Source: Rhodopseudomonas palustris
Lineage (GTDB): Bacteria > Pseudomonadota > Alphaproteobacteria > Rhizobiales > Xanthobacteraceae
Direction of reading: 5' to 3'
Length of the DNA stretch: 64,000 bases
Assembly: GCA_016215605.1 (NCBI GenBank)
Contig: JACRJB010000053.1
Span: forward strand, 1-64,000
The notes beneath the pieces are model-generated. The model made no database searches and was not told the origin of the DNA. It saw only the letters and a list, made by a program, of their open reading frames with translations. Positions 54,955 to 63,784 of this stretch are shown here, piece after piece (position 1 is the stretch's first letter; each line of letters opens with the position of its first letter). Position numbers and translations under genes: made by a program.

Positions 54955-56007
54955 ATGACCTCACAGACCCCCGATCCCCACACGCCCGAAACGCCCGTCC
55001 GCGCGCCGTCCGCCGTTCCGATCGACGACGCGGTGCTGCCGTTCGAAGTCGGCCCGCTCGATCTGCGCGGCCGGCTGACCCGGCTCGGCCCGGCGCTCGA
55101 CGAGCTCTTGGAAAAGCACGCCTATCCGACCCCGGTGGCCAAGCTGCTCGGCGAAGCGATCGTGCTGGCGACGCTGCTCGGCTCGGCGCTGAAATTCGAC
55201 GGCCGCTTCATCCTGCAGACCCAGACCGACGGTCCGGTGTCGCTGCTGATCGTCGACTTCCAGGCGCCCGACCGGCTGCGCGCCTATGCGCGGTTCGACG
55301 AGAGCAAGCTCGCGCCCGGGCTCGATTCCGGCGCGCTGCTCGGCAAGGGCCATCTGGCGATGACGGTCGATCAGGGCCCCGACATGAGCCGCTACCAGGG
55401 CCTGGTGGCGCTCGACGGCGGCGGCCTGGAAGAGGCCGCGCACGAATACTTCCTGCGCTCCGAGCAGATCCCCACCAAGGTGCGGCTCGCGGTCGGCGAG
55501 GAATGGCGTGGCGGCGAGGGCGGCCGGCACCACTGGCGCGCCGGCGGCATGCTGCTGCAGTTCCTGCCGAAGGCGCCTGAGCGCGCCCGCCAGCCCGATC
55601 TGCATCCCGGCGACGCGCCCGAGGGCGCCGAGGTTCACGCCGTCTCGGAAGACGACGCCTGGGTCGAAGGCCAGTCGCTGATCGCGACCGTCGAGGACAT
55701 CGAACTGATCGACCCCGACCTGTCCGGCGAGCGCTTGCTGTACCGGCTGTTCCACGAACGCGGCGTCCGCGTGTTCTCGTCACTGCCGCTGCGCGCGCAA
55801 TGCTCCTGCTCGCGCACCGCCGTCTCCGGCATGCTGTCCCGCTTCTCGGCGCAAGACCGCGCCGACATGGTCAAGGACGGCAAGGTCGTGGTGACCTGCG
55901 AGTTCTGCAGCTCGGTCTACGAATTCACGCCGGAGGAGGCGGGGGTGGAGCCGGACGCGGAAGCGAGGGACACGGAGGCGACCAGCGGCGAAGGAACGAA
56001 CGAGTAG
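54955..56007 (+). CDS. hslO: Redox-regulated chaperone Hsp33
   Basis: A 350-residue holdase. The four zinc-binding cysteines of the redox switch are present near the C-terminus (CSCSRT and CEFCSSVYEF). The core shows LGEAIVLATLLGSALKFDGRFILQTQTDGPVSLLIVDF. It is about 50 residues longer than E. coli Hsp33 because of a Pro-rich N-terminus, a His/Gly-containing insert (WRGGEGGRHHW) and an acidic tail. Oxidation releases zinc and turns on chaperone binding in the cytoplasm. Confidence 0.95.
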   Translation: MTSQTPDPHTPETPVRAPSAVPIDDAVLPFEVGPLDLRGRLTRLGPALDELLEKHAYPTPVAKLLGEAIVLATLLGSALKFDGRFILQTQTDGPVSLLIVDFQAPDRLRAYARFDESKLAPGLDSGALLGKGHLAMTVDQGPDMSRYQGLVALDGGGLEEAAHEYFLRSEQIPTKVRLAVGEEWRGGEGGRHHWRAGGMLLQFLPKAPERARQPDLHPGDAPEGAEVHAVSEDDAWVEGQSLIATVEDIELIDPDLSGERLLYRLFHERGVRVFSSLPLRAQCSCSRTAVSGMLSRFSAQDRADMVKDGKVVVTCEFCSSVYEFTPEEAGVEPDAEARDTEATSGEGTNE

Positions 56008-56074
56008 TTCGCTCGTCGCGATCACTTCTCCGACGCGGTGAAGACGATCACCGTCGACGAAACTCAGCTCCTCC

Positions 56075-56240
56075 GTGTCCCGGACGCGATGCAGCACGCA
56101 GTGCTGCTTCGCAGATCCGGGACCCCGGTTCCCGATCAGATATTGTTTCGCCAAGAAGTCCGTGCGCCCAAATCGGGACCCCGGATCTGCAGCGCACCAC
56201 GCCTTCGGCGCGCTGCGCAGTGTCCGGGGCACGCAGACAT
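56075..56240. repeat. GTCCCGG-type palindromic repeat between hslO and apaG
   Basis: GTGTCCCGGACGCGATGCAGC, AGATCCGGGACCCCGGTTCCCGATC, AAATCGGGACCCCGGATCTGC and GCGCAGTGTCCGGGGCACG form nested inverted segments. It resembles the element between boxC and boxB (37312-37436). Confidence 0.6.
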
Positions 56241-56254
56241 CCGCGTGTGCCCCC

Positions 56255-56647
56255 TCAATTCAGCGTCCGCTTCCCCTCCGGGCTGTCCAGCGAAAACGCC
56301 GGCACGTCGATCTCGAATTTTTCGCCGCTTTCGCTTTCCATCTGGTAACGGCCGGCCATGAAGCCGGAGGCGGTGGGGAGGGGGACGCCGCTGGTGTATT
56401 CGAACCGCTCGCCGGGGGCGAGCACCGGCTGTTCGCCGACCACGCCTTCGCCGCGGACCTCCTGGGTCCGGCCGGAGGCGTCGGTGATCACCCAATGCCT
56501 GGTGCGGAGCTGCACCGTCTCCTCACCGGAATTGGTGATGACCACGGTGTAGGACCAGAAGAACTGCCGGTTCTCCGCCGAGGAGCGCTCCGGCAGATAG
56601 TTCGGCTCGACGGTCACCTCGATCTGGCGGGTTATGGCGCGGTACAT
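56255..56647 (-). CDS. apaG: ApaG protein
   Basis: A 130-residue fibronectin-III-like beta protein, exactly the family's usual length from the Met at 56647. Diagnostic motifs are [48 protein letters not shown] and GFMAGRYQM. Its molecular role is unsettled; it is linked to cobalt/magnesium and Ap4A effects in enterobacteria. Confidence 0.95.
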   Translation of the reverse strand: MYRAITRQIEVTVEPNYLPERSSAENRQFFWSYTVVITNSGEETVQLRTRHWVITDASGRTQEVRGEGVVGEQPVLAPGERFEYTSGVPLPTASGFMAGRYQMESESGEKFEIDVPAFSLDSPEGKRTLN

Positions 56648-56991
56648 GAGGCTCGTTCCAGCTTGCATGGCAATCATATCGCAGAATTCCTCACTGAAAC
56701 CAGCCGTTCGGAACGATTTTCAGATCCTACGGCTCAAACCGGGCCGTGGTTTCAACATAGTTGGCGCCTAGATCGTCGCGGCGACGCCGGGTCACACAGA
56801 CGCCGGCGGTGAAACCGGGCAGGGTGCGGACCGGCGTTCCGGCCGAACGTCGGGGGTCGCCGCCGCAACAGGCCGCTGGATCGGCGCGTCCGTCGGGCCG
56901 CGTCGTTGCAGCCTTGTTGCAAAGTCTTCGCCTGTCTTCGGGCAGGCTGCTATATCTGCGTCGAGGCGATGATGCGCCCCTTCGGAACCCC
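56648..56991. other. Divergent intergenic stretch, no gene seen
   Basis: The gap between apaG and the OpgC-like gene has an open frame running into the latter, but its composition (Arg/Pro/Ser mixture) does not look coding and has no ribosome-binding site. Promoters for both divergent genes should lie here. Confidence 0.5.
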
Positions 56992-58257
56992 ATGACTCCC
57001 GTCGCCTCGTCCGTAGCCGAACCGATCGCCGGAGCGCCGCCCGCGAGCCTCGCGCCGCCGGCGGAGGCGCTGCCGCCATCGCCGCCGCTGCAGCCGGCGA
57101 TGCGCAAGCCGGCGCCGAAGCGCGAATTGCGGCTCGATCTGTTCCGCGGTCTGGCGCTGTGGCTGATCTTCATCGATCATTTGCCGGCCAATGTGCTGAC
57201 CTGGCTGACGATCCGGAACTACGGCTTTTCCGACGCCACCGAGATCTTCATCTTCATCTCCGGCTACACTGCCGCCTTCGTCTACGGCCGCGCGATGCGC
57301 GACCAGGGCGTGGTGGTGGCGTCGGCGCGGATCATGAAGCGGGTCTGGCAGATCTACGTCGCCCACGTGTTCCTGTTCACGATCTTCCTGGCCGAGATCT
57401 CCTACGTCGCCACCAGCTTCCAGAACCCGCTCTACACCGAGGAAATGGGCATTCTGGATTTCCTCAAGCAGCCCGACGTCACCATCGTCCAGGCGCTGCT
57501 GCTGCGCTTCCGTCCGGTCAACATGGACGTGCTGCCGCTGTACATCGTGCTGATGTTCTTCCTGCCGCCGCTGCTGTGGACGATGCGGCGCTCGCCGGAT
57601 CTGGCGCTGGCGCTGGCGACCCTGCTGTACGCCGCGACCTGGCAGTTCGATCTGCACCTGACCGCCTATCCGAGCGGCGTCTGGGCGTTCAATCCGTATG
57701 CGTGGCAGCTGCTGTTCGTGTTCGGCGCGTGGTGCGCGATGGGCGGCGCGCAGCGCCTGTCGCGTGTATTGGCGTCGAACATCACGCTATGGATGTCGGT
57801 CGCCTATCTGCTGGCGGCGTTCTTCATCACCCTGACCTGGCACATGCCGCAGCTCTACCACATCCTGCCGAAATGGCTCGAGCAGTGGATGTACCCGATC
57901 GACAAGCCCAATCTCGACGTGCTGCGGTTCGCCCACTTCCTGGCGCTGGCGGCGATCACCGTGCGGTTCCTGCACCGCGACTGGCGCGGGCTGAATTCGC
58001 CCTGGCTGCGGCCGCTGGTGCTGTGCGGCCAGCACTCGCTGGAAATCTTCTGCCTCGGCATCTTCCTTGCATTCGCCGGCTACTTCGTATTGGCCGAGAT
58101 CTCCGGCGGGGCGGTGATGCATTTCTTCGTCAGTCTGGCCGGCATCGTCATCATGTCCGGGTCGGCATGGCTGTTTTCGTGGTACAAGAGCGCGGTGGCA
58201 AAGGGCGGCAGTCAGAAAACAAGCCCGGATGCCGACCTCGCGGGGGGCGATGCATGA
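56992..58257 (+). CDS. OpgC-like membrane acyltransferase
   Basis: A 421-residue membrane protein with about ten helices after a Pro/Ala-rich cytoplasmic N-terminus (1-40). RELRLDLFRGLALWLIFIDHLP is the opening motif of the OpgC family, and FVYGRAMRDQG and LCGQHSLEIFCLGIFLAFAGY are further hallmarks. OpgC proteins transfer succinyl or other acyl groups to periplasmic glucans. Two SGNH proteins encoded immediately downstream with overlapping codons are likely partners in the same acyl-modification. Acyl donor and glucan acceptor are inferred. Confidence 0.9.
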   Translation: MTPVASSVAEPIAGAPPASLAPPAEALPPSPPLQPAMRKPAPKRELRLDLFRGLALWLIFIDHLPANVLTWLTIRNYGFSDATEIFIFISGYTAAFVYGRAMRDQGVVVASARIMKRVWQIYVAHVFLFTIFLAEISYVATSFQNPLYTEEMGILDFLKQPDVTIVQALLLRFRPVNMDVLPLYIVLMFFLPPLLWTMRRSPDLALALATLLYAATWQFDLHLTAYPSGVWAFNPYAWQLLFVFGAWCAMGGAQRLSRVLASNITLWMSVAYLLAAFFITLTWHMPQLYHILPKWLEQWMYPIDKPNLDVLRFAHFLALAAITVRFLHRDWRGLNSPWLRPLVLCGQHSLEIFCLGIFLAFAGYFVLAEISGGAVMHFFVSLAGIVIMSGSAWLFSWYKSAVAKGGSQKTSPDADLAGGDA

Positions 58258-59033
58258 GGGCAGGCGGTTTCGCCAGCTTGGGACGGATGCTGGGCTTGGC
58301 CCTGCTCGGCGCGTTGGCCGCGCCCGGGCTCGCCATGGCAGACCCTGCGGCGACCGGCTGCGATGCGCCTGCTTATCTGCTGTCCACCGACATCACCCTG
58401 GGCCGGGTCGCGGCCTCGCTGAAGACCGACCGCAAGCTCGACATTCTGGTGATCGGCAGCCGCTCCTCCAGCATCAGCTCGGCCGAAAGCACCGCCTATC
58501 CGGCCCGGCTGCAGACCCTGCTGCGCGACAAGCTGCCCGGCATCGCCGTCAATGTCAGCCTTGAGATGCGGGTCAAGCGCACCGCCGGCGAAGTGGCGCC
58601 CGGGCTCGGGCCGCTGGTCGCCGAGCGCAAGCCGGCCTTGCTGATCTGGCAGACCGGGACCTACGATGCGATCCGGTCGATCGACACCGACGAATTCCGC
58701 ACTGCGATCAGCCAGGGTATCGACGCTTCGCAGAAGGCCGGCGCCGACGTCATTCTGATGAATCTGCAATACAGTCCGCGGACTGAGACCATGATCAATC
58801 CGGCACCCTATCTGGACACGATGCGCGCCGTCGCTCAGGAGCACGACGTGCCGCTGTTCGACCGGTTCGCGCTGATGCGGCACTGGAACGAGACCGGGGA
58901 ATTCGATCTGTTCAGCCCCTCGCCGGGCATCGACCTGGCGATGCGGGTGCACAACTGCCTTGCACGCGCGCTGTCGGCCTTCGTGATCGATGCGACCAAG
59001 ATCAATCCATCGGAGCTGAGGACGCTGCGTTAA
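58254..59033 (+). CDS. SGNH-fold protein, apparently degenerate
   Basis: A 259-residue exported protein (signal 1-30, ending LAMA). It has the SGNH layout but altered catalytic blocks: block I is VIGSRSSSISS, block III is QTGTYDAIR where a GTN motif is expected, and the C-terminal region has RVHNCLA without the usual DxxH. It keeps QTGTYD and LMNLQYSPR as in its neighbour. The protein may be a non-catalytic acyl-sugar binding partner of the active SGNH protein encoded next, or use an altered mechanism. It overlaps both neighbouring genes by 4 nt and 1 nt. Confidence 0.8.
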   Translation: MRAGGFASLGRMLGLALLGALAAPGLAMADPAATGCDAPAYLLSTDITLGRVAASLKTDRKLDILVIGSRSSSISSAESTAYPARLQTLLRDKLPGIAVNVSLEMRVKRTAGEVAPGLGPLVAERKPALLIWQTGTYDAIRSIDTDEFRTAISQGIDASQKAGADVILMNLQYSPRTETMINPAPYLDTMRAVAQEHDVPLFDRFALMRHWNETGEFDLFSPSPGIDLAMRVHNCLARALSAFVIDATKINPSELRTLR

Positions 59034-59992
59034 TGAGGAGTCGAGTTTGCGTGAGGTTCGCCGCGGTCCTGATCGCGGCGGCGATGGGGCTCAGTGCCAC
59101 GGCGTCGGCCGCGACCGCGCAGGCCGCCCGGGCGGCGCCCGATCCGGCCAGGGCCGAGTCCGGCGCGACGCCGGCGTCGAGCGGGTCCGAGGCGGAGCAG
59201 AAGGGCCTCGCCGGCCAGGCGATCGACCGGGTCAAGCAGGCCGCCAAACAGGCCGGCGACATTCTCACCCGGGTGCCGTGCCTGGCGCCGAAGGGCACCA
59301 GCCGGAAGATGGGCTCGCTGCCCCATGTCGCCCGCAAGCTGATCGACGGCCAGCCGGTGGTGATCGTGGCGTTCGGCTCGTCCTCGACCCAGGGCTACGG
59401 CTCGACCTCGCCGGCGCACAACTATCCGAACCGGCTGGCCGCGCGGCTGCGCCGGCAGTATCCGACGGCCGACATCACCGTGATCAACAGCGGCAAGGGC
59501 GGCGAGGATGCCCCCGAGATGATGGCGCGGCTGAAGAGCACGGTGCTCGACGCCAAGCCGGATCTGGTGATCTGGCAGGTCGGCACCAACGCCATCCTGC
59601 GCAATCTTGATCCGGCCGAGACCGGCAAGCTGGTCGAGGAAGGCATCAGCGCGATCCAGGCGGCGAACTCCGATGTGGTGCTGGTCGATCCGCAATACGC
59701 GCCGCGGGTCAACGAGCGTGGCGAAAGCGCCGGCAAGATGATCAAGGCGCTCGATCGGCTCGCCGAACTCCGCCGCGTCGGCATCTTCCCGCGCTTCCAG
59801 GTGATGAAGGACTGGCACGAGCAGCAGGCGTTGCCGTTCGACAGCTTCGTCATCGCCGACGGCTTGCACATGAACGACTGGGGCTACGCCTGCTTCGCGC
59901 AGCTGCTCGGCGACGACATCATCCGCTCGGTCGGCCAGATCAAGCTGGGCGTCACCGTGCCCGCCGACGTTCGCGCCTACCGGCCGATGTGA
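59033..59992 (+). CDS. SGNH/GDSL hydrolase-family protein
   Basis: A 319-residue exported protein (signal 1-28). All four SGNH blocks are present: VAFGSSSTQGYG (Ser), NSGKGGED (Gly), WQVGTNAILR (Asn) and IADGLHMNDWGYA (Asp, His). A low-complexity Ala/Gly/Ser linker joins the signal to the domain. With the OpgC-like gene it suggests removal or transfer of acyl groups in the periplasm. The ATG overlaps the preceding stop as TAATG. Confidence 0.88.
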   Translation: MRSRVCVRFAAVLIAAAMGLSATASAATAQAARAAPDPARAESGATPASSGSEAEQKGLAGQAIDRVKQAAKQAGDILTRVPCLAPKGTSRKMGSLPHVARKLIDGQPVVIVAFGSSSTQGYGSTSPAHNYPNRLAARLRRQYPTADITVINSGKGGEDAPEMMARLKSTVLDAKPDLVIWQVGTNAILRNLDPAETGKLVEEGISAIQAANSDVVLVDPQYAPRVNERGESAGKMIKALDRLAELRRVGIFPRFQVMKDWHEQQALPFDSFVIADGLHMNDWGYACFAQLLGDDIIRSVGQIKLGVTVPADVRAYRPM

Positions 59993-60008
59993 GACGAAGC
60001 CGTTCGGC

Positions 60009-60653
60009 TCAGCGCACCACAACCCTCGCGCCGGTCGGCACCCGTTCGTAGAGATCGACGACGTCCTGATTCAGCAGCCGGATGCAGCCGGACGACACCG
60101 CCTCGCCGATCGTCCACGGCTCGGTGGTGCCGTGGATGCGGAACATCGTGTCCTTGCCGTTGCGATACAGATACAGCGCCCGCGGCCCGAGCGGATTGTT
60201 GACGCCGCCCGACATGCCGCCGGCGAGCTTGCCGTAACGCTCCGGCTCGCGCGCGATCATGTTCGCGGTCGGGGTCCAGTTCGGCCACTCGGCCTTGCGT
60301 CCGATCTCCGCGGTGCCGGTGAAGGCGAGGCCGGCCTTGCCGACGCCGACGCCGTAACGCAGCGCCTTGCCGCCATCCAGGACGAGATACAGAAACCGCT
60401 TGCGCGGCTCGACCACGACGGTTCCGGGGCGCTCGCCGCCGGTGTAGTCGACCACCTGACGCACATAGGCGGGATTGAGATCGCCGGCATCGATGCCCTC
60501 GATCGGGAACCTGTCGGTGTCGATCGCCGCATAGCGCGCCGCGACCGCGGGGCTCACCAGCGACGGCACGCCGAGCGGCGACTGGGAATCGGTGACGCAG
60601 CCACCGAGCGCGAGCGCGGCGGCGGCGAGAACAAGCAGGGCGGGAAATTTCAT
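60009..60653 (-). CDS. L,D-transpeptidase (YkuD family), lipoprotein
   Basis: A 214-residue enzyme with a lipobox (LALGGC, Cys19), so it should be lipid-anchored, probably in the outer membrane. The YkuD domain covers about 78-213, with His174 (FRIHGTTEPW) and Cys190 (SSGCIRLLNQDV). It resembles the non-lipidated enzyme at 14036-14629. Peptidoglycan 3-3 cross-linking or lipoprotein attachment is the expected role. It converges on the SGNH gene. The Met at 60653 is chosen because the lipoprotein signal starts there. Confidence 0.92.
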   Translation of the reverse strand: MKFPALLVLAAAALALGGCVTDSQSPLGVPSLVSPAVAARYAAIDTDRFPIEGIDAGDLNPAYVRQVVDYTGGERPGTVVVEPRKRFLYLVLDGGKALRYGVGVGKAGLAFTGTAEIGRKAEWPNWTPTANMIAREPERYGKLAGGMSGGVNNPLGPRALYLYRNGKDTMFRIHGTTEPWTIGEAVSSGCIRLLNQDVVDLYERVPTGARVVVR

Positions 60654-60930
60654 CGGGACAATCGAATTCGCTGATTTCGCTTTCGGACGGTTGCGCTTCA
60701 ACCATCACCTGTTCAGGGGCGGCGTTGGCGCAGCCGCAACCTGTCGGACGCATCGCGCCGCCTCGTCACCGAAGCAGCCGACAGGTGATAGCATCGCGAG
60801 CCGCCCGCGCGACGCTTCGCAACTGCGGCATGTCGACGCCTGCGAGTTCCGTGTGTGCTATTGTTGCCACGAACTACGCATGTCGCCGCCGCGTCGTCGG
60901 CGATCGGATCGATCGATGACATCACCCCAC

Positions 60931-61116
60931 GTCATGCCCGCGCTCGTCGCGGGCATCTTGTGACCGGCATGATCCTGAAAGCCTGACCGGAAATGCGCCC
61001 TGAAATCGGGCACTTTCCTCTCCACGCGTCATGCCCGGCCTTGTGCCGGGCATCCACGTCTTGCTGAAGGAAATGCGTCAAAGGCGTGGATGGCCGGGAC
61101 AAGCCCGGCCATGACG
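60931..61116. repeat. CGTCATGCCCGG-family palindromic repeats
   Basis: A half-element CGTCATGCCCGCGCTCGTCGCGGGCATC lies at 60931, and a full inverted pair from CGTCATGCCCGGCC (61027) to GGCCATGACG (61116). They occupy part of the 522-nt gap 60654-61175, in which I see no gene. Confidence 0.82.
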
Positions 61117-61175
61117 GACGTGAGGATGGAACTACACGTTCTCTGAGATCGTGCGATCGTCGATCAGACGCGACC

Positions 61176-62411
61176 TCACACCTTCTCCAGCGCGGCGATC
61201 AGGTCCTCGACCAGATCGTCCTTGTGCTCGAGCCCGGCCGAGTAGCGGATGAAGCCTTCGCTGATGCCGAGTTCGGCGCGGGCTTCCGGCTTCAGCCGCT
61301 GATGCGTGGTGGTCGCCGGATGCGTGACGAGGCTCTTGGCGTCGCCGAGATTGTTGCTGATCTTGATCAGCTTCAGCGCGTTGAGGAAGCGGAACGCCTC
61401 GGCCTTGCCGCCCTTCACCTCGAAGCCGATCAGCGTCGAGCCGGCGCCCATCTGCTTCTTCACGGTGGCGGCCTGCGGGTGGTCGGCGCGGCCCGGATAG
61501 ATCAGCCGGCCGATCTTCGGATGGCCCGCCAGCGCGTCGGCGATCGCCGCGGCGTTTTCGGTCTGCTGCCGGACGCGGATCGCCAGCGTCTCCAGGCCCT
61601 TCAGCAGCACCCAGGCGTTGAACGGCGACAGCGACGGGCCGGTCTGGCGCAGATACATCTGGATGTGCTCCTCGATGAACGCCTGCGACGACAGCACGAC
61701 GCCGCCGAGACAGCGGCCCTGACCGTCGATGTGCTTGGTGGCGGAATACACCACCACGTCGGCGCCGAGTTCGAGCGGGCTCTGCCAGATCGGGGTCGCG
61801 AACACGTTGTCGACCACGAGCCGCGCGCCGCCCGCATGGGCGATCTTCGCGATCTCGCCGATGTCGAGCACGTCGAGCGTCGGATTGGTCGGGCTTTCCA
61901 GGAAGCACGTCCTGGTGTTCGGCCGCAGCGCCTTCTGCCACTGGTCGAGGTCGAGGCCGTCGACCAGCGTCGACTCGATGCCGTAGCGCGGCAGCAGGTC
62001 TTCGACGACGTAGCGGCACGAGCCGAACATCGCCTTCGACGCCACGACGTGGTCGCCGGCGCGCAGCGGCGCCAGGATCGCGGCGGTCACCGCGGCCATG
62101 CCGGTGGCGGTGGCACGCGCCGTCTCGGCGCCTTCGAATTCCGCCATCCGCTGCTCGAAGCTGAACACCGTCGGGTTGGAGAACCGCGAATACTGGAAGC
62201 CGGCATCGTCGCCGGTGAACCGCGCCTCGCACTGCTCGGCGCTGTCGTAGACGAAGCCCTGGGTCAGGAACAGTGCCTCGGAGGTCTCGCCATATTGCGA
62301 GCGCAGGCTGCCGGAATGCACCAGCCGGGTCTCGCGGCGATAATGCGCGGTGTCGGGAATGGCGATGGTGGGCTTGGGCGTGGCGGAAGCGGGCGTCTTG
62401 GTCTCGGACAT
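61176..62411 (-). CDS. metZ: O-succinylhomoserine sulfhydrylase
   Basis: A 411-residue PLP enzyme of the Cys/Met metabolism family. YSRFSNPT and ETARATATGMAAVTAAIL hold the phosphate and stacking residues, LVVDNVFATP the cofactor Asp, and YSATKHIDGQGR the Schiff-base Lys; the C-terminus EGFIRYSAGLEHKDDLVEDL is MetZ-like. It makes homocysteine from O-succinylhomoserine and sulfide. The Met at 62411 has GGGAG before it; the longer frame overlaps the terminator. A SAM-II riboswitch and terminator control it. Confidence 0.94.
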   Translation of the reverse strand: MSETKTPASATPKPTIAIPDTAHYRRETRLVHSGSLRSQYGETSEALFLTQGFVYDSAEQCEARFTGDDAGFQYSRFSNPTVFSFEQRMAEFEGAETARATATGMAAVTAAILAPLRAGDHVVASKAMFGSCRYVVEDLLPRYGIESTLVDGLDLDQWQKALRPNTRTCFLESPTNPTLDVLDIGEIAKIAHAGGARLVVDNVFATPIWQSPLELGADVVVYSATKHIDGQGRCLGGVVLSSQAFIEEHIQMYLRQTGPSLSPFNAWVLLKGLETLAIRVRQQTENAAAIADALAGHPKIGRLIYPGRADHPQAATVKKQMGAGSTLIGFEVKGGKAEAFRFLNALKLIKISNNLGDAKSLVTHPATTTHQRLKPEARAELGISEGFIRYSAGLEHKDDLVEDLIAALEKV

Positions 62412-62449
62412 GTGGTCTCCCTCGTGACCACACCGGGCGATGCGGGCAC

Positions 62450-62484
62450 AAAAAAACCGGCCTGGAAAAATTTCCACAAGCCGG
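62450..62484 (-). terminator. Intrinsic terminator after the SAM-II aptamer
   Basis: On the minus strand CCGGCTTGTGGAAA pairs with TTTCCAGGCCGG and is followed by TTTTTTT (down to 62450), 38 nt before the metZ start. It is the probable switching platform for attenuation. Confidence 0.85.
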
Positions 62485-62499
62485 GATCACATTGTCCCC

Positions 62500-62556
62500 G
62501 GCCTGTTTAGCGACTTGTTTAACGTGGCTGCAAGCCGGCCGGCTCAAATCACCACG
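62500..62556 (-). promoter_or_regulatory. SAM-II riboswitch upstream of metZ
   Basis: Read on the minus strand: GTGATTTGAGCC (62552-62541), then GGCTTGCAGCCACGTTAAAC and AAGTCGCTAAAC (CGCTAAA at 62512-62506). These are the conserved blocks of the SAM-II (metA) aptamer, a pseudoknot common in alphaproteobacteria. SAM binding should lower metZ expression. Confidence 0.92.
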
Positions 62557-62659
62557 GGATAAGTGCGGCTCTTAATCCTCCGCGGACTTCCCGTCAAGCC
62601 GGCGTTCCGATAACCGATCGGATCGAGTATTTTCCGCGTCTGGCGGCCGAGCGGCCGCC

Positions 62660-63781
62660 GTGAGGATCGCCGCCGTGCCGTTTGCGTTGCCGCCCGATGC
62701 CGATGGGATTCTGCCCGACCGCATGATCGCGGCGATGGCGGAGGCCGGGCTGATCCGGCCGGAATATCCGTTCGTCGAAAGCCAGATCCAGCCCGCCAGC
62801 CTCGATCTGCGGCTCGGCGGCGTCGCCTACCGGGTCCGCGCCAGCTTCCTGCCGGGGCCGGACTGCACCGTGGCGGAGCGGATCGACGAGCTGAAGCTGC
62901 ACGAGATCGACCTCAGCGACGGCGCGGTGCTGGAGACCAACTGCGTCTACATCGTGCCGCTGCTGGAGAGCCTGGCGCTGCCGAGGAGCATCGTCGCCGC
63001 CGCCAATCCGAAGAGCTCGACCGGCCGGCTCGACGTCTTCACCCGCGTCATCGCCGACGGCACCCGCCGCTTCGACATGATCGGCGCCGGCTATCATGGC
63101 CCGCTCTACGCCGAGATCAGCCCGAAGACTTTCCCGGTGCTGCTGCGCGAGGGCTCGCGGCTGTCGCAGGTCCGCTTCCGGGTCGGGCAGGCGACGTTGG
63201 ATGCCGACGAACTCGACGCGCTGCACGATGCCGAGCGGCTGGTCGACAGCGACGACGCCGATCTCAATGGCGGCGTCGCGCTCAGCGTCGATCTGTCCGG
63301 CGCCAATGCCAACGGCTTCGTCGGCTATCGCGCCAAGCGCCACACCGGCGTGGTCGATATCGATCGCCGCGGCGGCTATTCGGTCGGCGAGTTCTGGGAG
63401 CCGATCGCGGCGCGTCCGGACGGCACGCTGATCCTCGATCCCGGCGAGTTCTACATCCTGGCCTCGAAGGAAGCCGTGCAGGTGCCGCCCGACTACGCCG
63501 CCGAAATGGTGCCGTTCGATCCCTTGGTCGGCGAATTCCGCGTGCACTACGCCGGCTTCTTCGATCCCGGCTTCGGCTACGAGGGCGCCGGCGGCCGCGG
63601 CTCGCGCGCGGTGCTGGAAGTGCGCTCGCGCGAGGTGCCGTTCATCCTCGAACACGGCCAGATCGTCGGCCGCCTGATCTACGAAAAAATGCTGTCCCGC
63701 CCCGACGCCATGTACGGCCAGCGCATCGGCTCGAACTATCAGGGCCAGAGCCTGAAGCTGAGCAAGCATTTCAAGGTGTAG
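62660..63781 (+). CDS. dcd: Two-domain 2'-deoxycytidine 5'-triphosphate deaminase family protein
   Basis: A 373-residue protein about twice the length of E. coli Dcd. The N-terminal half has QIQPASLDLRLGG and NPKSSTGRLDVFTRVIADG, the nucleotide-binding motifs of the dCTP deaminase/dUTPase fold; GYHGPLYAEISPKTFPVLL continues it, and a second similar domain follows from about 215 (GGYSVGEFWEPI ... PFDPLVGEFRVHYAGFFDPGFGY). It would supply dUMP precursors from dCTP. The start is a GTG; its ribosome-binding site is weak. Family assignment is firm, activity inferred. Confidence 0.88.
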   Translation: MRIAAVPFALPPDADGILPDRMIAAMAEAGLIRPEYPFVESQIQPASLDLRLGGVAYRVRASFLPGPDCTVAERIDELKLHEIDLSDGAVLETNCVYIVPLLESLALPRSIVAAANPKSSTGRLDVFTRVIADGTRRFDMIGAGYHGPLYAEISPKTFPVLLREGSRLSQVRFRVGQATLDADELDALHDAERLVDSDDADLNGGVALSVDLSGANANGFVGYRAKRHTGVVDIDRRGGYSVGEFWEPIAARPDGTLILDPGEFYILASKEAVQVPPDYAAEMVPFDPLVGEFRVHYAGFFDPGFGYEGAGGRGSRAVLEVRSREVPFILEHGQIVGRLIYEKMLSRPDAMYGQRIGSNYQGQSLKLSKHFKV

Positions 63782-63784
63782 CGC

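Noticed and set aside
56761-56991. N-terminal extension of the OpgC-like frame
   Set aside because: The extra residues are a basic, low-complexity stretch with no ribosome-binding site, and OpgC homologues begin close to the chosen Met.
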